Below, piece by piece: positions 8,940 to 18,627 of a stretch of DNA of 64,000 nt (the first letter of the stretch is position 1; every line of letters starts with the position of its first letter). The translations under genes and the position numbers were made by a program. The notes under the pieces were generated by a model, which searched no databases, was not told the origin of the DNA, and saw nothing but the letters and a program-made list of their open reading frames with translations. Origin of the DNA: Acetobacter oeni (GTDB lineage: Bacteria; Pseudomonadota; Alphaproteobacteria; Acetobacterales; Acetobacteraceae); NCBI RefSeq assembly GCF_011516825.1, contig NZ_WOTA01000021.1:1-64000 (forward strand), written 5' to 3'.

Positions 8940-9836
8940 TTATGAGCACCCTCCCCGTTTGCTATAAACCGCAGCCGCTTTTGACACGCGGGCCGGCGGC
9001 GAAGGGAATTCCGCATCCAGCTTGTCCAGAGCCTGACAGGCAGCTTTTTTCTTATCCATTGCGAGAAGTGAAGCGCTGACGCCCAGCAGGGCCTCCGGAG
9101 CGCGCGGACTTTTCGGCGACTGTTTATAGGCATCGTAATACGCTGTTGCAGCCTGCCCGTATTGTTTCTGTCCGGCCAGTGACTGTCCGAGCAGGAACTG
9201 GGCGTCCACCTTTATTGTCCCTTTTCCATGCTCGAGAGCGGAACTGGCATTCTGCTGAGCACCGACGTAATCTTTTCGCAAAAGCGCGGTATTGCCTGCC
9301 TTCAGATAGCCTTCGGGTGTCTCGGCTGAGGCAGACGAAGCCGTTTCCGCGCGAGGCGGTGCAATCGTTTCTTTCGCAGCGGATGAGACCGGAGCTGAAG
9401 CACCGCCTTTCCCACTCTGCATGGCAAACTGCATGTCACCCATCTGCTTGGACAGTGACGCGCTCTGTTCTTTAAGCTGATTAGTCAGTTCGTCGATCTG
9501 CCCATGCATCTCGCGATTCTGTTCTTCGAGATTATTTACCCGATCCAGAAGCTGTGCGGTGAGATCATTGCCTGAACCGGAGCCCGAGCCTGCGGCAACG
9601 GGAGCCGGGAGGGAACCGTTGCCAGTTGATCCACCCGCAGACTGAACCTGGCTGAGCTGCTGTTTCAGCTCCATGATCTGGTCCTGCAACGCGATACCTT
9701 CGCGACTGCTCACCTGCGCATGGGCGACCAGCGGACAAACCAGGAGAATCGCAGCCGTGCCCAGCAGGCCAGCGACATGCCTTCTGATATAATTTTTCTG
9801 GAACTGCCCAGTCATTGCGGACATCGCGCGGCTCAT
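8940..9836 (-). CDS. cpoB: Tol-Pal coordinating protein CpoB/YbgF
   Basis: Periplasmic protein that links Tol-Pal activity to peptidoglycan synthesis at division. A signal peptide is visible (hydrophobic VAGLLGTAAILLVCPLVAHA). Next comes a coiled coil (about 45-130, with LQDQIMELKQQLSQVQ and VNNLEEQNREMHGQIDELTNQL), a low-complexity linker, and TPR-like repeats (about 170-290: EGYLKAGNTALLRKDYVGAQ, AQFLLGQSLAGQKQYGQAATAYYDA). The ATG at 9836 has a GGGAG ribosome-binding site. It follows pal but lies beyond pal's terminator, so it may have its own promoter. Confidence 0.88.
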   Translation of the reverse strand: MSRAMSAMTGQFQKNYIRRHVAGLLGTAAILLVCPLVAHAQVSSREGIALQDQIMELKQQLSQVQSAGGSTGNGSLPAPVAAGSGSGSGNDLTAQLLDRVNNLEEQNREMHGQIDELTNQLKEQSASLSKQMGDMQFAMQSGKGGASAPVSSAAKETIAPPRAETASSASAETPEGYLKAGNTALLRKDYVGAQQNASSALEHGKGTIKVDAQFLLGQSLAGQKQYGQAATAYYDAYKQSPKSPRAPEALLGVSASLLAMDKKKAACQALDKLDAEFPSPPARVSKAAAVYSKRGGCS

Positions 9837-10002
9837 GGTCCCGGCTCCCTGCCGTTATTCCGGTATGATCCCGACGTGTTGCATTAATGCGAACCGCAGG
9901 ATCGAAATCTGTTCAAATCGTTTAGCGCATTCATTCGGCCAGCTAAATCAGCCTTATGAGAAGCAGACTGACCTGCATTTATAATATGCGTATGAATAGG
10001 AC

Positions 10003-10049
10003 CAGACAAAGAAATGCCGGACAGACGCACGAGGCACCTGTCCGGCATT
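10003..10049 (-). terminator. intrinsic terminator after pal
   Basis: A 12-bp perfect stem (AATGCCGGACAG at 10013-10024 with its complement at 10038-10049). On the minus strand it is followed by TTCTTTGT. It lies about 30 bp after the pal stop and separates the tol-pal block from cpoB. Confidence 0.75.
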
Positions 10050-10081
10050 CTGATAACCGGACCTGCTCTGTCTGGAAAAAA

Positions 10082-10561
10082 TTACTGAACCGACGTCACT
10101 GCGTTGCGGTTCTGGCTCCAGACATCTTCCCCGTCGCCGGTCGCTGTCGGGCGATCCTTGCCATAGGAGATTGTCGTCATCCGTGAACCTGCGGCGCCCT
10201 TGGCAGTAAGATAATCATGAGCCGCATTCGCGCGACGCTGACCAAGGGCCAGGTTATATTCCTCTGTGCCACGATCATCGCAGTTACCAGCGATCTGCAC
10301 GGTGACCTGCGGATATTTTGCGAGCCAGTCAGCCTGCTTGTCGAGTGTCGCTTTCGCATCGCTCGTCAGGCCGCTCTGGTTGAGGTCGAAGAAAACACGA
10401 TCACCAACATTGGCAACCAGATCGGCTTCGCTTCCCGGAACCGGACCGCTTGGCTGAACAGCCGCGCCTGTACCCGTGGCAGCACCTGTGTTGGCGTGAT
10501 CATTCGCGCAACCAGCCAGCAGAGCTGCTACAGCGAGTGTACCGATAAGTTTCAGTCTCAT
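10082..10561 (-). CDS. pal: peptidoglycan-associated lipoprotein Pal
   Basis: Outer-membrane lipoprotein that binds peptidoglycan and TolB, holding the outer membrane to the wall during division. The 159 residues start with a lipoprotein signal (LIGTLAVAALLAGC, lipidated C18), then a short linker and an OmpA-type domain: VFFDLNQSGLTSDAKATLDKQADWL, VQIAGNCDDRGTEEYNLALGQRRA and ISYGKDRPTATG, with the D and R of the diaminopimelate-binding site. It is the last gene of the tol cluster. About 260 bp without a gene separate it from tolB; that gap shows no supportable ORF. Confidence 0.95.
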   Translation of the reverse strand: MRLKLIGTLAVAALLAGCANDHANTGAATGTGAAVQPSGPVPGSEADLVANVGDRVFFDLNQSGLTSDAKATLDKQADWLAKYPQVTVQIAGNCDDRGTEEYNLALGQRRANAAHDYLTAKGAAGSRMTTISYGKDRPTATGDGEDVWSQNRNAVTSVQ

Positions 10562-10819
10562 TGCTTTGATCCTGGGATCAGTTCCATAGCCGGAACATAA
10601 TGGGGATTAAGACGCGGGAAAAAGCCGGATTTCTCCAACAGTCTCAATTTGCGGACATCACACACGGAAATACTTTCCACATGCAGTATCCACTGCCGGA
10701 GACTACATCTGCCTAAGCCATACCCCGCAAGCGCGGTCAAGCATGTTCTCTCTCTGCTGCGCGCTTTTATCAGCCCACTATTGCAGGAAGAGAACATCTC
10801 TATCAGTCCCGGAATTTTT

Positions 10820-12193
10820 TTAAACGTTCAGGGGCGACCATGTCGGGCTGGAAGCACCTTCCGGCGTAGCGATCGCATGCTCATGGAACCCTGTAATATC
10901 AATGGTATGAATGCGCGCGCTTCCGTTTTCACCTCCGGTACGTCTGCAGAAAGCCAGAACACGGCCATTCGGACAGAATGTCGGTGATTCCACTGTGTAG
11001 CCCTGTGTCATAATGCGCTCACCCGTTCCGTCCGGGTTCATGACGCCGAGCGAGAACTGACCACCGGCAATGCGTGTGAAACCGATGAGATCCCCACGCG
11101 GTGACCAGACGGAGTCTCCGTAATTGCCGCTGCCGTAAGACAGACGCCGCGCCGCGCCACCAGATGCACTCATAATATAAAGTGCCGGTGATCCTCCCCT
11201 GTCGGAATTGAACACAATCTGCGATCCGTCGGGGCTGAAGCTGGGACTGACATTAATGGCGCCGCCGGAGGACGTGAGTTGTCGCTTTGCACCGGACGCA
11301 ATATTGACCGAATAGAGTTCCGACCCGCTTCCACGCGCAACCGGAACGATAATCGTACCGCCGTCCGGGCTGTAATGTGGCCCGAGCGGCACACCATTGA
11401 AGTCGCCCAGAATGTGCTGGCGCCCGGTCGCAAGGTCAAAAATATAGATGCGCGGTACTGCCGTGGCATAAGACAGAAACGCAATCTGATCCCGCACGGG
11501 ATTGAAAGATGGCAACTTGGTCTGGCTGCTGCTCAGGACACGATAATTCGCACCGTCCTGATCCATGACAGCAAGACGCATACGTGGCGCGTGAATCGAT
11601 CCTGAACGGGAAATAAGGCCGATCCGGGTATCGAAGTATCCTTTTTCTCCCAGCATGCGCTGATAGATGACATCACCAATTATGTGCGCAATCCTGCGCC
11701 AGTTTGCCGCGCTTGTCGTGTAGGCCGTTCCCTGGATCTGCTGGCCGGTGAGAACATCCCACAGACGGAACTCCACGCGTACCGTCCCCGAACCTGAAGC
11801 CGTGCCGGTTACCGCAGCGCGGGCACCCATGGCTTTATAAGGCGCGAAATCGGGGGTTCCTGAATTGGCAGAAGACGGAATGACCTTGAAGAGGCCAGTG
11901 TTTGACAGATCATCAGTCAGCACGCCGGTAATCTGCTCGCCAACCCCCGGACCGAACGAGGGAATAACAATCGGAATTGGTGCCGTACGCGCCTGATCAA
12001 CTGTGATTTCCGCGGCAGGCGCATCGGCTGCCTGTGCACCGGATGGCGTAACGATCATGCCACCGGCGAGACCGGCGCCCAGCACAGCCCCGCCTCCGAG
12101 TAAAGAACGTCGGCCAAGTCCCGGCGCCCCGAAGATTTCATTCAATGCGTTGAGCTGGCGACCGGAAAGGTAAGTATCGCGAGTCGAACCCAT
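10820..12193 (-). CDS. tolB: Tol-Pal system protein TolB
   Basis: Periplasmic beta-propeller that binds Pal and TolA. Of 457 residues, the N-terminal region contains GLGRRSLLGGGAVLGAGLAGG followed by an A-A cleavage region, a twin-arginine-looking signal rather than a plain Sec signal. An N-terminal domain (about 60-190; ITGVLTDDLSNTGLFKVIP) precedes propeller repeats of the form SPDGGTIIVPVARGSGSELY, SFSPDGSQIVFNSDRGG and WSPRGDLIGFTR. The ATG follows an AGAGGAAAAAACC ribosome-binding site, 33 bp after tolA. Confidence 0.95.
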   Translation of the reverse strand: MGSTRDTYLSGRQLNALNEIFGAPGLGRRSLLGGGAVLGAGLAGGMIVTPSGAQAADAPAAEITVDQARTAPIPIVIPSFGPGVGEQITGVLTDDLSNTGLFKVIPSSANSGTPDFAPYKAMGARAAVTGTASGSGTVRVEFRLWDVLTGQQIQGTAYTTSAANWRRIAHIIGDVIYQRMLGEKGYFDTRIGLISRSGSIHAPRMRLAVMDQDGANYRVLSSSQTKLPSFNPVRDQIAFLSYATAVPRIYIFDLATGRQHILGDFNGVPLGPHYSPDGGTIIVPVARGSGSELYSVNIASGAKRQLTSSGGAINVSPSFSPDGSQIVFNSDRGGSPALYIMSASGGAARRLSYGSGNYGDSVWSPRGDLIGFTRIAGGQFSLGVMNPDGTGERIMTQGYTVESPTFCPNGRVLAFCRRTGGENGSARIHTIDITGFHEHAIATPEGASSPTWSPLNV

Positions 12194-12226
12194 GGTTTTT
12201 TCCTCTCTTCTTGTTAGCCGGGCCTT

Positions 12227-13228
12227 TTATGGCCGGAAGACGAATTTTAGCTGACGGGTCTGACCCAGCAGATTCTTCGGAATGGGCAGCTTTGAGCAGG
12301 TGGGGCTGAGCACGGCAGCCCGCGCCCGCTCGGCCAGAGCACGATAAGATGTATCTGCGTTCATTCTTGCCTGCGTGTCAGGAGCGAACGAAACGATGCG
12401 CGCTTCTCCTGTCGCATCCACGGTAACGATCAGATGTGCGGAGAAGCTCGCATAGTCCTTTGCCGCCGTATCCTCAGTATAACAACGACGGACTTCACCA
12501 CCGATGGCGCGCTGATCTCCCGTGCCCATGCTGGTTGTGATATCGCCATCCGGTGTACCGCCGCCATTCGGTGCACCGCCCTGCCGCGGATTAGCGGCGG
12601 CTTTTGGTGCGTGTGTCTGCTTTGAATCCTCCCGGAACGAATCAAGCGTCTCCAGCAGAGAATGCGTATCCGGTGCGGTCTTCTTCGCCTTATTAGGCTG
12701 CGTGATATGCGACGGAAGCGCCGTGTCCGGCAATGCATCAGTTGGCTGCGTCTGAGGCGAAGGCGGAGCAACAGCGTGTGATTTCTGCAGCTGTGCCGGC
12801 GGGGTCGGCGGCGCTTTGACAGCGTCTGGCGACGGCGCCTCGACCTTTGGCGGGATCGGGGTATCCGGCAGGGGCGGCGCTTCCGTCTGAGGCGGAGGCG
12901 GCACAGGCGGAGGTGGCGGCGGAGGCGGCGGAGTTTCCTCCGTTGGCGCCGGTTTCGGGGGCGTCGGAGTTGCCGGGGCTTCTGTCTTCTGAGGTGCCGG
13001 GGACGGCGCAGGCTTTGACGAAGGCGTAGAGGACTTCGCCGGGGGACCATTACCGCTTGAGGCGCCCTCGAACTCCATCTGAACCGGCGGCGGCTCAGGA
13101 GGTTCAGGAGGTTTCGGCAGGGGCGGAATCACAAGCAGAAATGCCGCCAGCACAAAGAAATGCAAGGCGCCGGACGCAGCAAGCGACTTTCGCATCAGGA
13201 CAGAATCGGAACGGCGAGGCCGAACCAT
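12227..13228 (-). CDS. tolA: TolA-like energy-coupling protein
   Basis: Inner-membrane protein that passes proton-motive energy from TolQR to TolB-Pal. After a short basic tail there is one membrane anchor (about 15-37, LAASGALHFFVLAAFLLVIPP). A long Pro/Ala-rich periplasmic stretch (about 38-190, with runs of prolines) follows, and then a small C-terminal domain of TolA/TonB type (about 230-333, CYTEDTAAKDYASFSAHLIVTV). The central domain is proline-rich rather than the Ala/Lys helix of enteric TolA, which is usual in Acetobacteraceae. Assignment rests mainly on its position between tolR and tolB. Confidence 0.85.
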   Translation of the reverse strand: MVRPRRSDSVLMRKSLAASGALHFFVLAAFLLVIPPLPKPPEPPEPPPVQMEFEGASSGNGPPAKSSTPSSKPAPSPAPQKTEAPATPTPPKPAPTEETPPPPPPPPPVPPPPQTEAPPLPDTPIPPKVEAPSPDAVKAPPTPPAQLQKSHAVAPPSPQTQPTDALPDTALPSHITQPNKAKKTAPDTHSLLETLDSFREDSKQTHAPKAAANPRQGGAPNGGGTPDGDITTSMGTGDQRAIGGEVRRCYTEDTAAKDYASFSAHLIVTVDATGEARIVSFAPDTQARMNADTSYRALAERARAAVLSPTCSKLPIPKNLLGQTRQLKFVFRP

Positions 13229-13333
13229 GAAGTGTCTCGCTCCGACGATCAGACCGATCCGCCAGCCGTCTCATTGCGGCAGGCGGATCGGTGTGTGGAT
13301 GGCAGGGATAAAATCAGGAGCATGAGATGTGCT

Positions 13334-13777
13334 TCACTGTCCGGCGGCTGCGGGTTGCTGTGCGAGAAGCGCGACATGCGTGAAACCGCCTGCCGTGATC
13401 TGCCCCATCACCTGCATGACCTTGCCGTAATCGATATGTGAATCGCCGCGGACGAAGATGCGATGTGCCGGGTCGTTATCCGATGCCGCTTTCAGCTGGT
13501 CGACGAGCTGATCCGCCGACACAGGATTGTCGCCGAGATAGATCGATCCATCGGCTTTAATAGACACGGTGATCGGTTTTGTGTCCGTGTTGACAGGTTT
13601 CGCATCTGTCTTCGGCAGATCAACGTTCACGCCGCTGGTCATCATCGGGGAAGTCACCATGAAAATGATGAGCAGAACCAGCATCACGTCGACCAGCGGC
13701 GTGACATTGATATCCGACATCGGTTTTCTGCGACGACGCGAACCCCGGCCTCCCCCTCCTCCGACAGACATGCCCAT
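13334..13777 (-). CDS. tolR: Tol-Pal protein TolR (ExbD family)
   Basis: Component of the proton channel that drives TolA. 147 residues: a Gly/Arg-rich tail, then the single ExbD/TolR transmembrane helix containing INVTPLVDVMLVLLIIFMV with the conserved proton-carrying Asp. A periplasmic domain follows, with VDLPKTDAK, ISIK-type strands and RIFVRGDSHIDYGKVMQVM. Only three bases separate its start from the tolQ stop, so the two are probably translated together. Confidence 0.95.
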   Translation of the reverse strand: MGMSVGGGGGRGSRRRRKPMSDINVTPLVDVMLVLLIIFMVTSPMMTSGVNVDLPKTDAKPVNTDTKPITVSIKADGSIYLGDNPVSADQLVDQLKAASDNDPAHRIFVRGDSHIDYGKVMQVMGQITAGGFTHVALLAQQPAAAGQ

Positions 13778-13780
13778 GGA

Positions 13781-14500
13781 TCAGGACCTTTCTTCGGACT
13801 GACGGGAAAGGATTGCAGCGAACTCCGTTCCGAAACCATCGAGGCGGTCCTGGAAGCGGGCCAGGGAGTTATTTATGACGTTATAGGCGATCACGGCGGG
13901 AATGGCCGTCACAAGACCGATTGCCGTGGCGAACAGAGCCTCGGAGATACCCGGCGCCACGACACTGAGATTGGTGTTGTGCATCGCCGCGATCGAACTG
14001 AACGAATGCATGATACCCCAGACCGTGCCGAACAGACCGATAAACGGTGCGACCGGGCCAATTGTGGCGAGAAAAATCATCCAGCGTTCCAGGCGATCCA
14101 TCTCACGCGTGATCGTGATATTCATGGCGCGATCGACACGCTCCTGAACGCCGCCATGGATCAGATCGATCCCCGGGATCCGGGCTGAACGCCGCCATTC
14201 CCCCATAGCCGCGCCAAAAACAGCGGCCAGCGGATGCGTGGGTTTCGCGCCTTCGGTTTCATAGAGATCGTCAAGATTGCCACCGGACCAGAATTTGTCC
14301 TCAAACGCCGCAGCCTGTTTCTCTATACGGCGCATGGTCACGATCTTATTAAAGACGATCGCCCAGACTCCGATACTACTCCCGATCAGACCGATCATCA
14401 CGAATTTGACGACGATCGACGCCTGCATGAACAGGCCCCATAGTGACAAATCCCCGGCCGCAGCCACGCCAAGATTTGCTGCGTCTACCGCATGATCCAA
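13781..14500 (-). CDS. tolQ: Tol-Pal protein TolQ (ExbB family)
   Basis: Inner-membrane proton channel subunit. 239 residues with three membrane helices: about 24-48 (SIVVKFVMIGLIGSSIGVWAIVF), 140-160 (FLATIGPVAPFIGLFGTVWG) and 175-200 (GISEALFATAIGLVTAIPAV). The conserved TolQ/ExbB motif GLFGTVWGIM and the polar Thr residues of the channel helices are present. The start codon is TTG at 14500, backed by a strong AGGAGG ribosome-binding site seven bases upstream; no ATG lies nearby in frame. Confidence 0.95.
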   Translation of the reverse strand: MDHAVDAANLGVAAAGDLSLWGLFMQASIVVKFVMIGLIGSSIGVWAIVFNKIVTMRRIEKQAAAFEDKFWSGGNLDDLYETEGAKPTHPLAAVFGAAMGEWRRSARIPGIDLIHGGVQERVDRAMNITITREMDRLERWMIFLATIGPVAPFIGLFGTVWGIMHSFSSIAAMHNTNLSVVAPGISEALFATAIGLVTAIPAVIAYNVINNSLARFQDRLDGFGTEFAAILSRQSEERS

Positions 14501-14654
14501 AAACGCCTCCTGTCCTTACGGCCCTGCCATCTTCCTGCCAGTCCTGTCGTCCCGACTCGAAGAGATGCCAGATTAATGTCGCGTTCCTTACTGGCTTCCT
14601 ACGGAAAGCAGAAGAGACCTTGCGATCATCGACCTGCGCTTCCGGAGACCAGCA

Positions 14655-15104
14655 TTATCGGGCGCCCGGCGTTTCATCGGCGAGCCTGGCAAGAAGAGCA
14701 CGCCAGGGTGGCGGAAATCGGGCAGCCCTGCCGTCGGCGATACGAATGCAGGCAAGACGGACATCAAGATGCACGAAAAGTTCGTCTCTGTGATACATGC
14801 CCTGATCAAGGCGGCAGCTTGCCGCACCCTGCTCCATAAGACGGGTTTTTACGGTCAGCACATCGTCGAGACGGAACGGCGCCCGAAAATCGAGCGTTGC
14901 GTTGCGGACCACGAAAGCGAGTCCGTATTCACGATTGAGATCCGAGGCTGCCATGCCGAGACTGCGGATAGCCTCCGTACGGGCCCGCTCACCGAAGGCG
15001 AGATACCGGGCGTGATACACAACCCCGCCAGCGTCTGTATCTTCATAGTATACGCGGAAATCAATGCTGTGCGTGGTCAACGGCTTAGTCTCCCTGAATG
15101 TCAT
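14655..15104 (-). CDS. ybgC: Tol-Pal-associated acyl-CoA thioesterase YbgC
   Basis: Hot-dog-fold thioesterase of the 4-hydroxybenzoyl-CoA thioesterase group, nearly always linked to tol genes. The catalytic segment [26 protein letters not shown] is present, with the key Asp and the H-A-x-Y region, then [16 protein letters not shown] and [11 protein letters not shown]. The ATG at 15104 overlaps the end of ruvB. A TTG at 15080, just past the ruvB stop and preceded by CAGGGAG, is an alternative that would give a protein starting MTTHSIDF. The longer frame upstream lies wholly inside ruvB and is unlikely to be used. Confidence 0.88.
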   Translation of the reverse strand: MTFRETKPLTTHSIDFRVYYEDTDAGGVVYHARYLAFGERARTEAIRSLGMAASDLNREYGLAFVVRNATLDFRAPFRLDDVLTVKTRLMEQGAASCRLDQGMYHRDELFVHLDVRLACIRIADGRAARFPPPWRALLARLADETPGAR

Positions 15105-16155
15105 CATCTGCGAGGAGATCAGACTGAGCGGCCTGGGACGAGGCCGGCGGAATGAGACCAAGATGACGCCAGCCCCGCTCACCGAGAACACGCCCCCGGC
15201 TCGTGCGGAGCACAAGACCCTCCTGAATCAGGTAAGGTTCAATCACGTCTTCTATCGTGTCACGTGCTTCGGCAAGAGCTGCGGCCAGCGTTTCGACTCC
15301 CACCGGTCCCCCGTTATGGTATTCGGCAATGCGCCTGAGATAACGGCGGTCCATTAAATCAAGCCCCAGACTATCGACTTCCAGCCGTGTCAGCGCAGCA
15401 TCCGTGAGTTCCGCGCCAACAGGCTCGCCACTCACATTTCCTACTGACGCAAAATCTCTTACGCGACGCAGAAGACGACCTGCGATGCGGGGCGTTCCCC
15501 GTGATCGCCGTGCGATTTCATAAGCGCCCGCGTCGGTGAGATCAAAGCCGAGCTTGCGTGCGCCACGCGTCACGATCAGCCGGAGCTCCTCCGGTGTGTA
15601 AAAAACAAGACGCAAAGGGATACCAAAACGATCACGGAGTGGCGTTGCAAGCAGTCCGGCACGTGTCGTGGCCGCGACGAGCGTGAAGGGAGCCAGATCG
15701 ATTCGCACGGAACGCGCGGCGGGGCCTTCACCGATAATAAGATCGAGCTGAAAATCCTCCATTGCCGGATAGAGGATTTCTTCGATCGCAGGTTGCAGAC
15801 GATGAATCTCGTCAATGAACAGAACATCGCGCGGCTGCAGATTGGTCAGGATGGCAGCCAGATCACCGGAGCGCTGGATAACGGGACCGGAAGTGGCGCG
15901 GAAACCTACGCCGAGTTCACGGGCCACGATCTGGGCCAGGGTCGTTTTTCCAAGCCCGGGGGGACCATGAAGAAGAACGTGATCAAGGGCTTCTCCGCGA
16001 GCACTCGCAGCTTCTATGAAAATAGCCAGATTCTCGCGACTGGCTTTCTGTCCGGTGAAGTCAGCAAGCGTTTGCGGGCGCAGAACACCTTCCCCAAGAT
16101 CGTCCTCCCCGCGAGCCGGATCCACCGTGCGATCCGTGTCAGAATGCCCGCTCAT
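15085..16155 (-). CDS. ruvB: Holliday junction helicase RuvB
   Basis: AAA+ motor that drives branch migration with RuvA in recombinational repair. 356 residues: [12 protein letters not shown] at the N-terminus, Walker A GPPGLGKT (64-71), Walker [12 protein letters not shown], sensor-1 [23 protein letters not shown], arginine finger region [17 protein letters not shown] and C-terminal winged helix [12 protein letters not shown]. Its start overlaps the end of ruvA by 4 bp (ATGA), so the two are translationally coupled. Confidence 0.97.
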   Translation of the reverse strand: MSGHSDTDRTVDPARGEDDLGEGVLRPQTLADFTGQKASRENLAIFIEAASARGEALDHVLLHGPPGLGKTTLAQIVARELGVGFRATSGPVIQRSGDLAAILTNLQPRDVLFIDEIHRLQPAIEEILYPAMEDFQLDLIIGEGPAARSVRIDLAPFTLVAATTRAGLLATPLRDRFGIPLRLVFYTPEELRLIVTRGARKLGFDLTDAGAYEIARRSRGTPRIAGRLLRRVRDFASVGNVSGEPVGAELTDAALTRLEVDSLGLDLMDRRYLRRIAEYHNGGPVGVETLAAALAEARDTIEDVIEPYLIQEGLVLRTSRGRVLGERGWRHLGLIPPASSQAAQSDLLADDDIQGD

Positions 16156-16769
16156 CTGGCCAGTTCTTTCAGAGCACCACGGATGACGGCATCGAGCGTG
16201 GCTCCCTCTCCGTCTCTGGCAATGATTTTCGTAACGACAGGCCAGGCCTCGGCGCGCCGGAATCCAAGACCTGCGAGAGCCAGCAGCGCATCCCTCTCAA
16301 TGGAGGCTGGCTGACCTGCCTGAGCGATGACAGAGGAGTTCCCTGCTCCTGGGCCGCCGCCGGGCATTTTCGGCGCTTTGTCGCGGAGTTCCGTTAGCAG
16401 ACGTTCGGCCAGTCGGCCGCCGACGCCCGGAGCCCGTGTGAGGCTAGCCTTATCAGCGCTGCTGATCGCCGCAATCAGTTCAGATGGCGACATTGTGGAG
16501 AGCAGACCGAGAGCAACCCGGGCTCCGACGCCCTGAATCCCAGTGAGCAGCCGAAACCAGTCACGCTCTGCACTATCGGAAAAACCATAAAGCAGAATCG
16601 CGTCTTCCCGCACCACAGTCTCAACCAGCACACGGGCCAGTTCAGGGGGCGCAGGCAGAGCAGAAAGTGTTCGGGTCGAGGCAAAGACGAGATAGCCGAC
16701 GCCGTTGACATCGAGAACGCAGCGATCCGATTCGACCTGCGTGAGAAGGCCTGCAAGTGAAGCAATCAT
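16152..16769 (-). CDS. ruvA: Holliday junction DNA-binding subunit RuvA
   Basis: Tetrameric clamp that binds four-way junctions and loads RuvB. 205 residues: OB-fold domain [29 protein letters not shown], tandem helix-hairpin-helix segments ([20 protein letters not shown] and [22 protein letters not shown]), an acidic-poor linker, and a C-terminal RuvB-binding domain with [16 protein letters not shown]. It overlaps both ruvC and ruvB by four bases. Confidence 0.96.
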   Translation of the reverse strand: MIASLAGLLTQVESDRCVLDVNGVGYLVFASTRTLSALPAPPELARVLVETVVREDAILLYGFSDSAERDWFRLLTGIQGVGARVALGLLSTMSPSELIAAISSADKASLTRAPGVGGRLAERLLTELRDKAPKMPGGGPGAGNSSVIAQAGQPASIERDALLALAGLGFRRAEAWPVVTKIIARDGEGATLDAVIRGALKELAR

Positions 16770-17365
16770 CCGGTGATGTCCGGTGTGACTTTGATCGATG
16801 ATGATCTGACGCGGCGGGCAGCCGGTGCGTCAGGCCCGGCTGCCCGCCTCTCGGCTGAGGCGCGACCGGCGGCAACACGAAGCGCACTGGCCCGCAGATG
16901 GGCATGACAGATTACCACAGCGAGCGCATCGGAGGCATCCGCGCGGCTGATCGTAGCGGTTGGCAGCAGGCGACGAACCATCATTTCGACCTGATCCTTC
17001 GTTGCGGCTCCGGTGCCGACAACGGCACGTTTGACGGCCATTGCTCCATATTCCGCCACGGCCAGTCCTTCCAGAGCCGGGGCCAGCAGGGCGACACCGC
17101 GGGCGTAACCGAGTTTCAGAGTGGAAGCGCCATTGCGGTTGACGTAAGTCTCCTCCACTGCGGCTTCCTGAGGTTTGTGGGTCTGAATAAGGGCTGTCAG
17201 TGCGTCGTAGAGCGCACAAAGACGAGTTGGAACAGGCTCATTGCCGTCAGTCGCAATAACCCCGTCCGCCACGTGGCTCAGACGATTGCCTGCCACGTCG
17301 ATGATACCCCAGCCGGTAAAGCGCAGACCAGGGTCGATACCAATGAGGCGTGTGCATGACGTCAT
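16766..17365 (-). CDS. ruvC: Holliday junction resolvase RuvC
   Basis: Metal-dependent endonuclease that resolves junctions handed over by RuvAB. 199 residues. The RNase H-like catalytic acidic residues are visible: Asp in LIGIDPGLRFTGWG, Glu in AAVEETYVN, and the Asp pair in SRADASDALAVVICH. GVALLAPALEGLAVAEYGAMAVKRAVVGTGAATKDQV is the conserved core. The C-terminal 30 residues are Ala/Arg-rich and not conserved. First gene of the ruvCAB-ybgC-tol run. Confidence 0.96.
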   Translation of the reverse strand: MTSCTRLIGIDPGLRFTGWGIIDVAGNRLSHVADGVIATDGNEPVPTRLCALYDALTALIQTHKPQEAAVEETYVNRNGASTLKLGYARGVALLAPALEGLAVAEYGAMAVKRAVVGTGAATKDQVEMMVRRLLPTATISRADASDALAVVICHAHLRASALRVAAGRASAERRAAGPDAPAARRVRSSSIKVTPDITG

Positions 17366-17856
17366 GTCAGTGTCTTAGCTGCCACATTGTATGGAAGCCA
17401 GAGCTGTTCCTGATTTGTGCTTTTTTTTCCACTCGGATCTGTCGCCTGGATCGGACACAGCGGGCAGTGAATTCCATGAAATGGGTCCAGGACCCGGAAT
17501 CCGACAATCTCATCAGCCGTGATTCTGGTTTGTCTGTTGACGCACCTGACCAGAATCCTGTGGCCGGGCAGGTAATTTTTCCTGTGAGTGATCCTCATCG
17601 GGCAGTAAATCACTTCAGTTGCGGTATTCAGTGGCAGGCCAGAACTGAATCCGCTGTTGTTTATGTCAAAACTTGTGTTTTATGTCTGTAATCACACAAA
17701 AATGCCGTTTCAGGTACATAACCTCACATGCGTTACATGAAGATACATATTTCGTGTTGTGTAACATATTTGACCTTGTTCTGAATCTTTTTTGAGTGCC
17801 GTTATCCTCGCGCGCTTTGTGGTCAGGGCGCTATCCACTAAGCGCCAGAGGAATTC
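17366..17856. other. intergenic region, no convincing gene
   Basis: About 490 bases between the divergent ruvC and the sulfotransferase-like gene. A 113-codon plus-strand frame (17350-17691) overlaps the ruvC start, is Cys-rich, resembles nothing I recognise and lacks a ribosome-binding site; I do not call it. The part from 17690 to 17820 is AT-rich, with GTTACA and TGTAAC about 30 bp apart, and probably holds the promoter for the downstream gene. Confidence 0.5.
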
Positions 17857-18609
17857 ATGCAGCTTTCAGTTTCCAGCTTTCAGGACACTGTATTATCCGG
17901 ACAATCGTCCGATTTTTCTGACCGGCTGCTCCGGACAATCGGGGTAAGATTGCTCGGAGATATGCATGAACGCTGCTCGGAACTGGGGCTGCCGATACCA
18001 CAGGGACGAAAGCGCCGTAACCGGCATGAAATGATCAGAAAAGCCGGTGTTCTTTTTATTCATGTCCCCAAAAATGCGGGGACTGCCATCTGCCGCACTT
18101 TATATGGTCGTGAACTCGAACATCGCAGCATCCGGTATTTCCGGAAAAGTGTGCCGGCATTATCCGCTCTGCCCAGCGTCGCAATTATCCGTGATCCGGT
18201 GGAACGTTTTATCTCTGCTTACCGACATGCAAAAGGCGGTGGTGGCCGCCACAGAGATCTCGCCGAAACCTTCGCGGCGGAGTACGCAGCTTTCAGATCG
18301 ATTGATGATGCGATTGCTCATGTTGAGCGGGCGGCAAACTGGTACCAGGTGGATCATATTTTCCGTCCTCAGAGCTGGTATGTCACCGATGGAAAAGGCC
18401 AGATTCTCGTTGACCGGCTGTTTCATATTACCAGACTTCACGAGTTGTCAGAGTATCTGGATCCGGAGGGAACACTGGCTATTCCGCAGCTGAACGCTGC
18501 CATTACGCCATCCCTTTCGGCAACACCGGAACAGGTCGAGCGTATCCGGGCGCTGTATAAACGGGATTATGAAATTCAGACCCGGGTCCTGAACAATCAT
18601 ATGGACTGA
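17857..18609 (+). CDS. sulfotransferase-family protein
   Basis: 250 residues of the sulfotransferase family-2 fold, which uses PAPS as sulfate donor. The 5'-phosphosulfate loop is FIHVPKNAGTAICRTLYG (about 68-84) and the 3'-phosphate motif is IIRDPVERFISAYRHAKGGG (about 110-126). DHIFRPQSWYVTDGKG and DRLFHITRLHELSEYL follow as in bacterial carbohydrate-type members. There is no signal peptide. The acceptor is unknown; relatives act on polysaccharides or lipids. The ATG follows AGAGGAATTC. It stands alone, convergent with the lipase-like gene. Confidence 0.75.
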   Translation: MQLSVSSFQDTVLSGQSSDFSDRLLRTIGVRLLGDMHERCSELGLPIPQGRKRRNRHEMIRKAGVLFIHVPKNAGTAICRTLYGRELEHRSIRYFRKSVPALSALPSVAIIRDPVERFISAYRHAKGGGGRHRDLAETFAAEYAAFRSIDDAIAHVERAANWYQVDHIFRPQSWYVTDGKGQILVDRLFHITRLHELSEYLDPEGTLAIPQLNAAITPSLSATPEQVERIRALYKRDYEIQTRVLNNHMD

Positions 18610-18627
18610 GATTTTTCGGTCAGTGTG

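Noticed and set aside
10558-10797. 79-codon minus-strand ORF between tolB and pal
   Set aside because: No ribosome-binding site, no recognisable motif and biased composition; more likely a leader region of pal.
12430-13050. 206-codon Arg-rich ORF overlapping tolA on the same strand
   Set aside because: A frame-shifted reading of the proline-rich tolA repeat region (proline codons become arginine codons).
17350-17691. 113-codon plus-strand ORF upstream of the sulfotransferase gene
   Set aside because: Overlaps the ruvC start, lacks a ribosome-binding site and resembles no known protein.
17690-17770. GTTACA/TGTAAC inverted pair as an operator
   Set aside because: Arms are only 6 bp and about 30 bp apart in AT-rich DNA; chance is likely.
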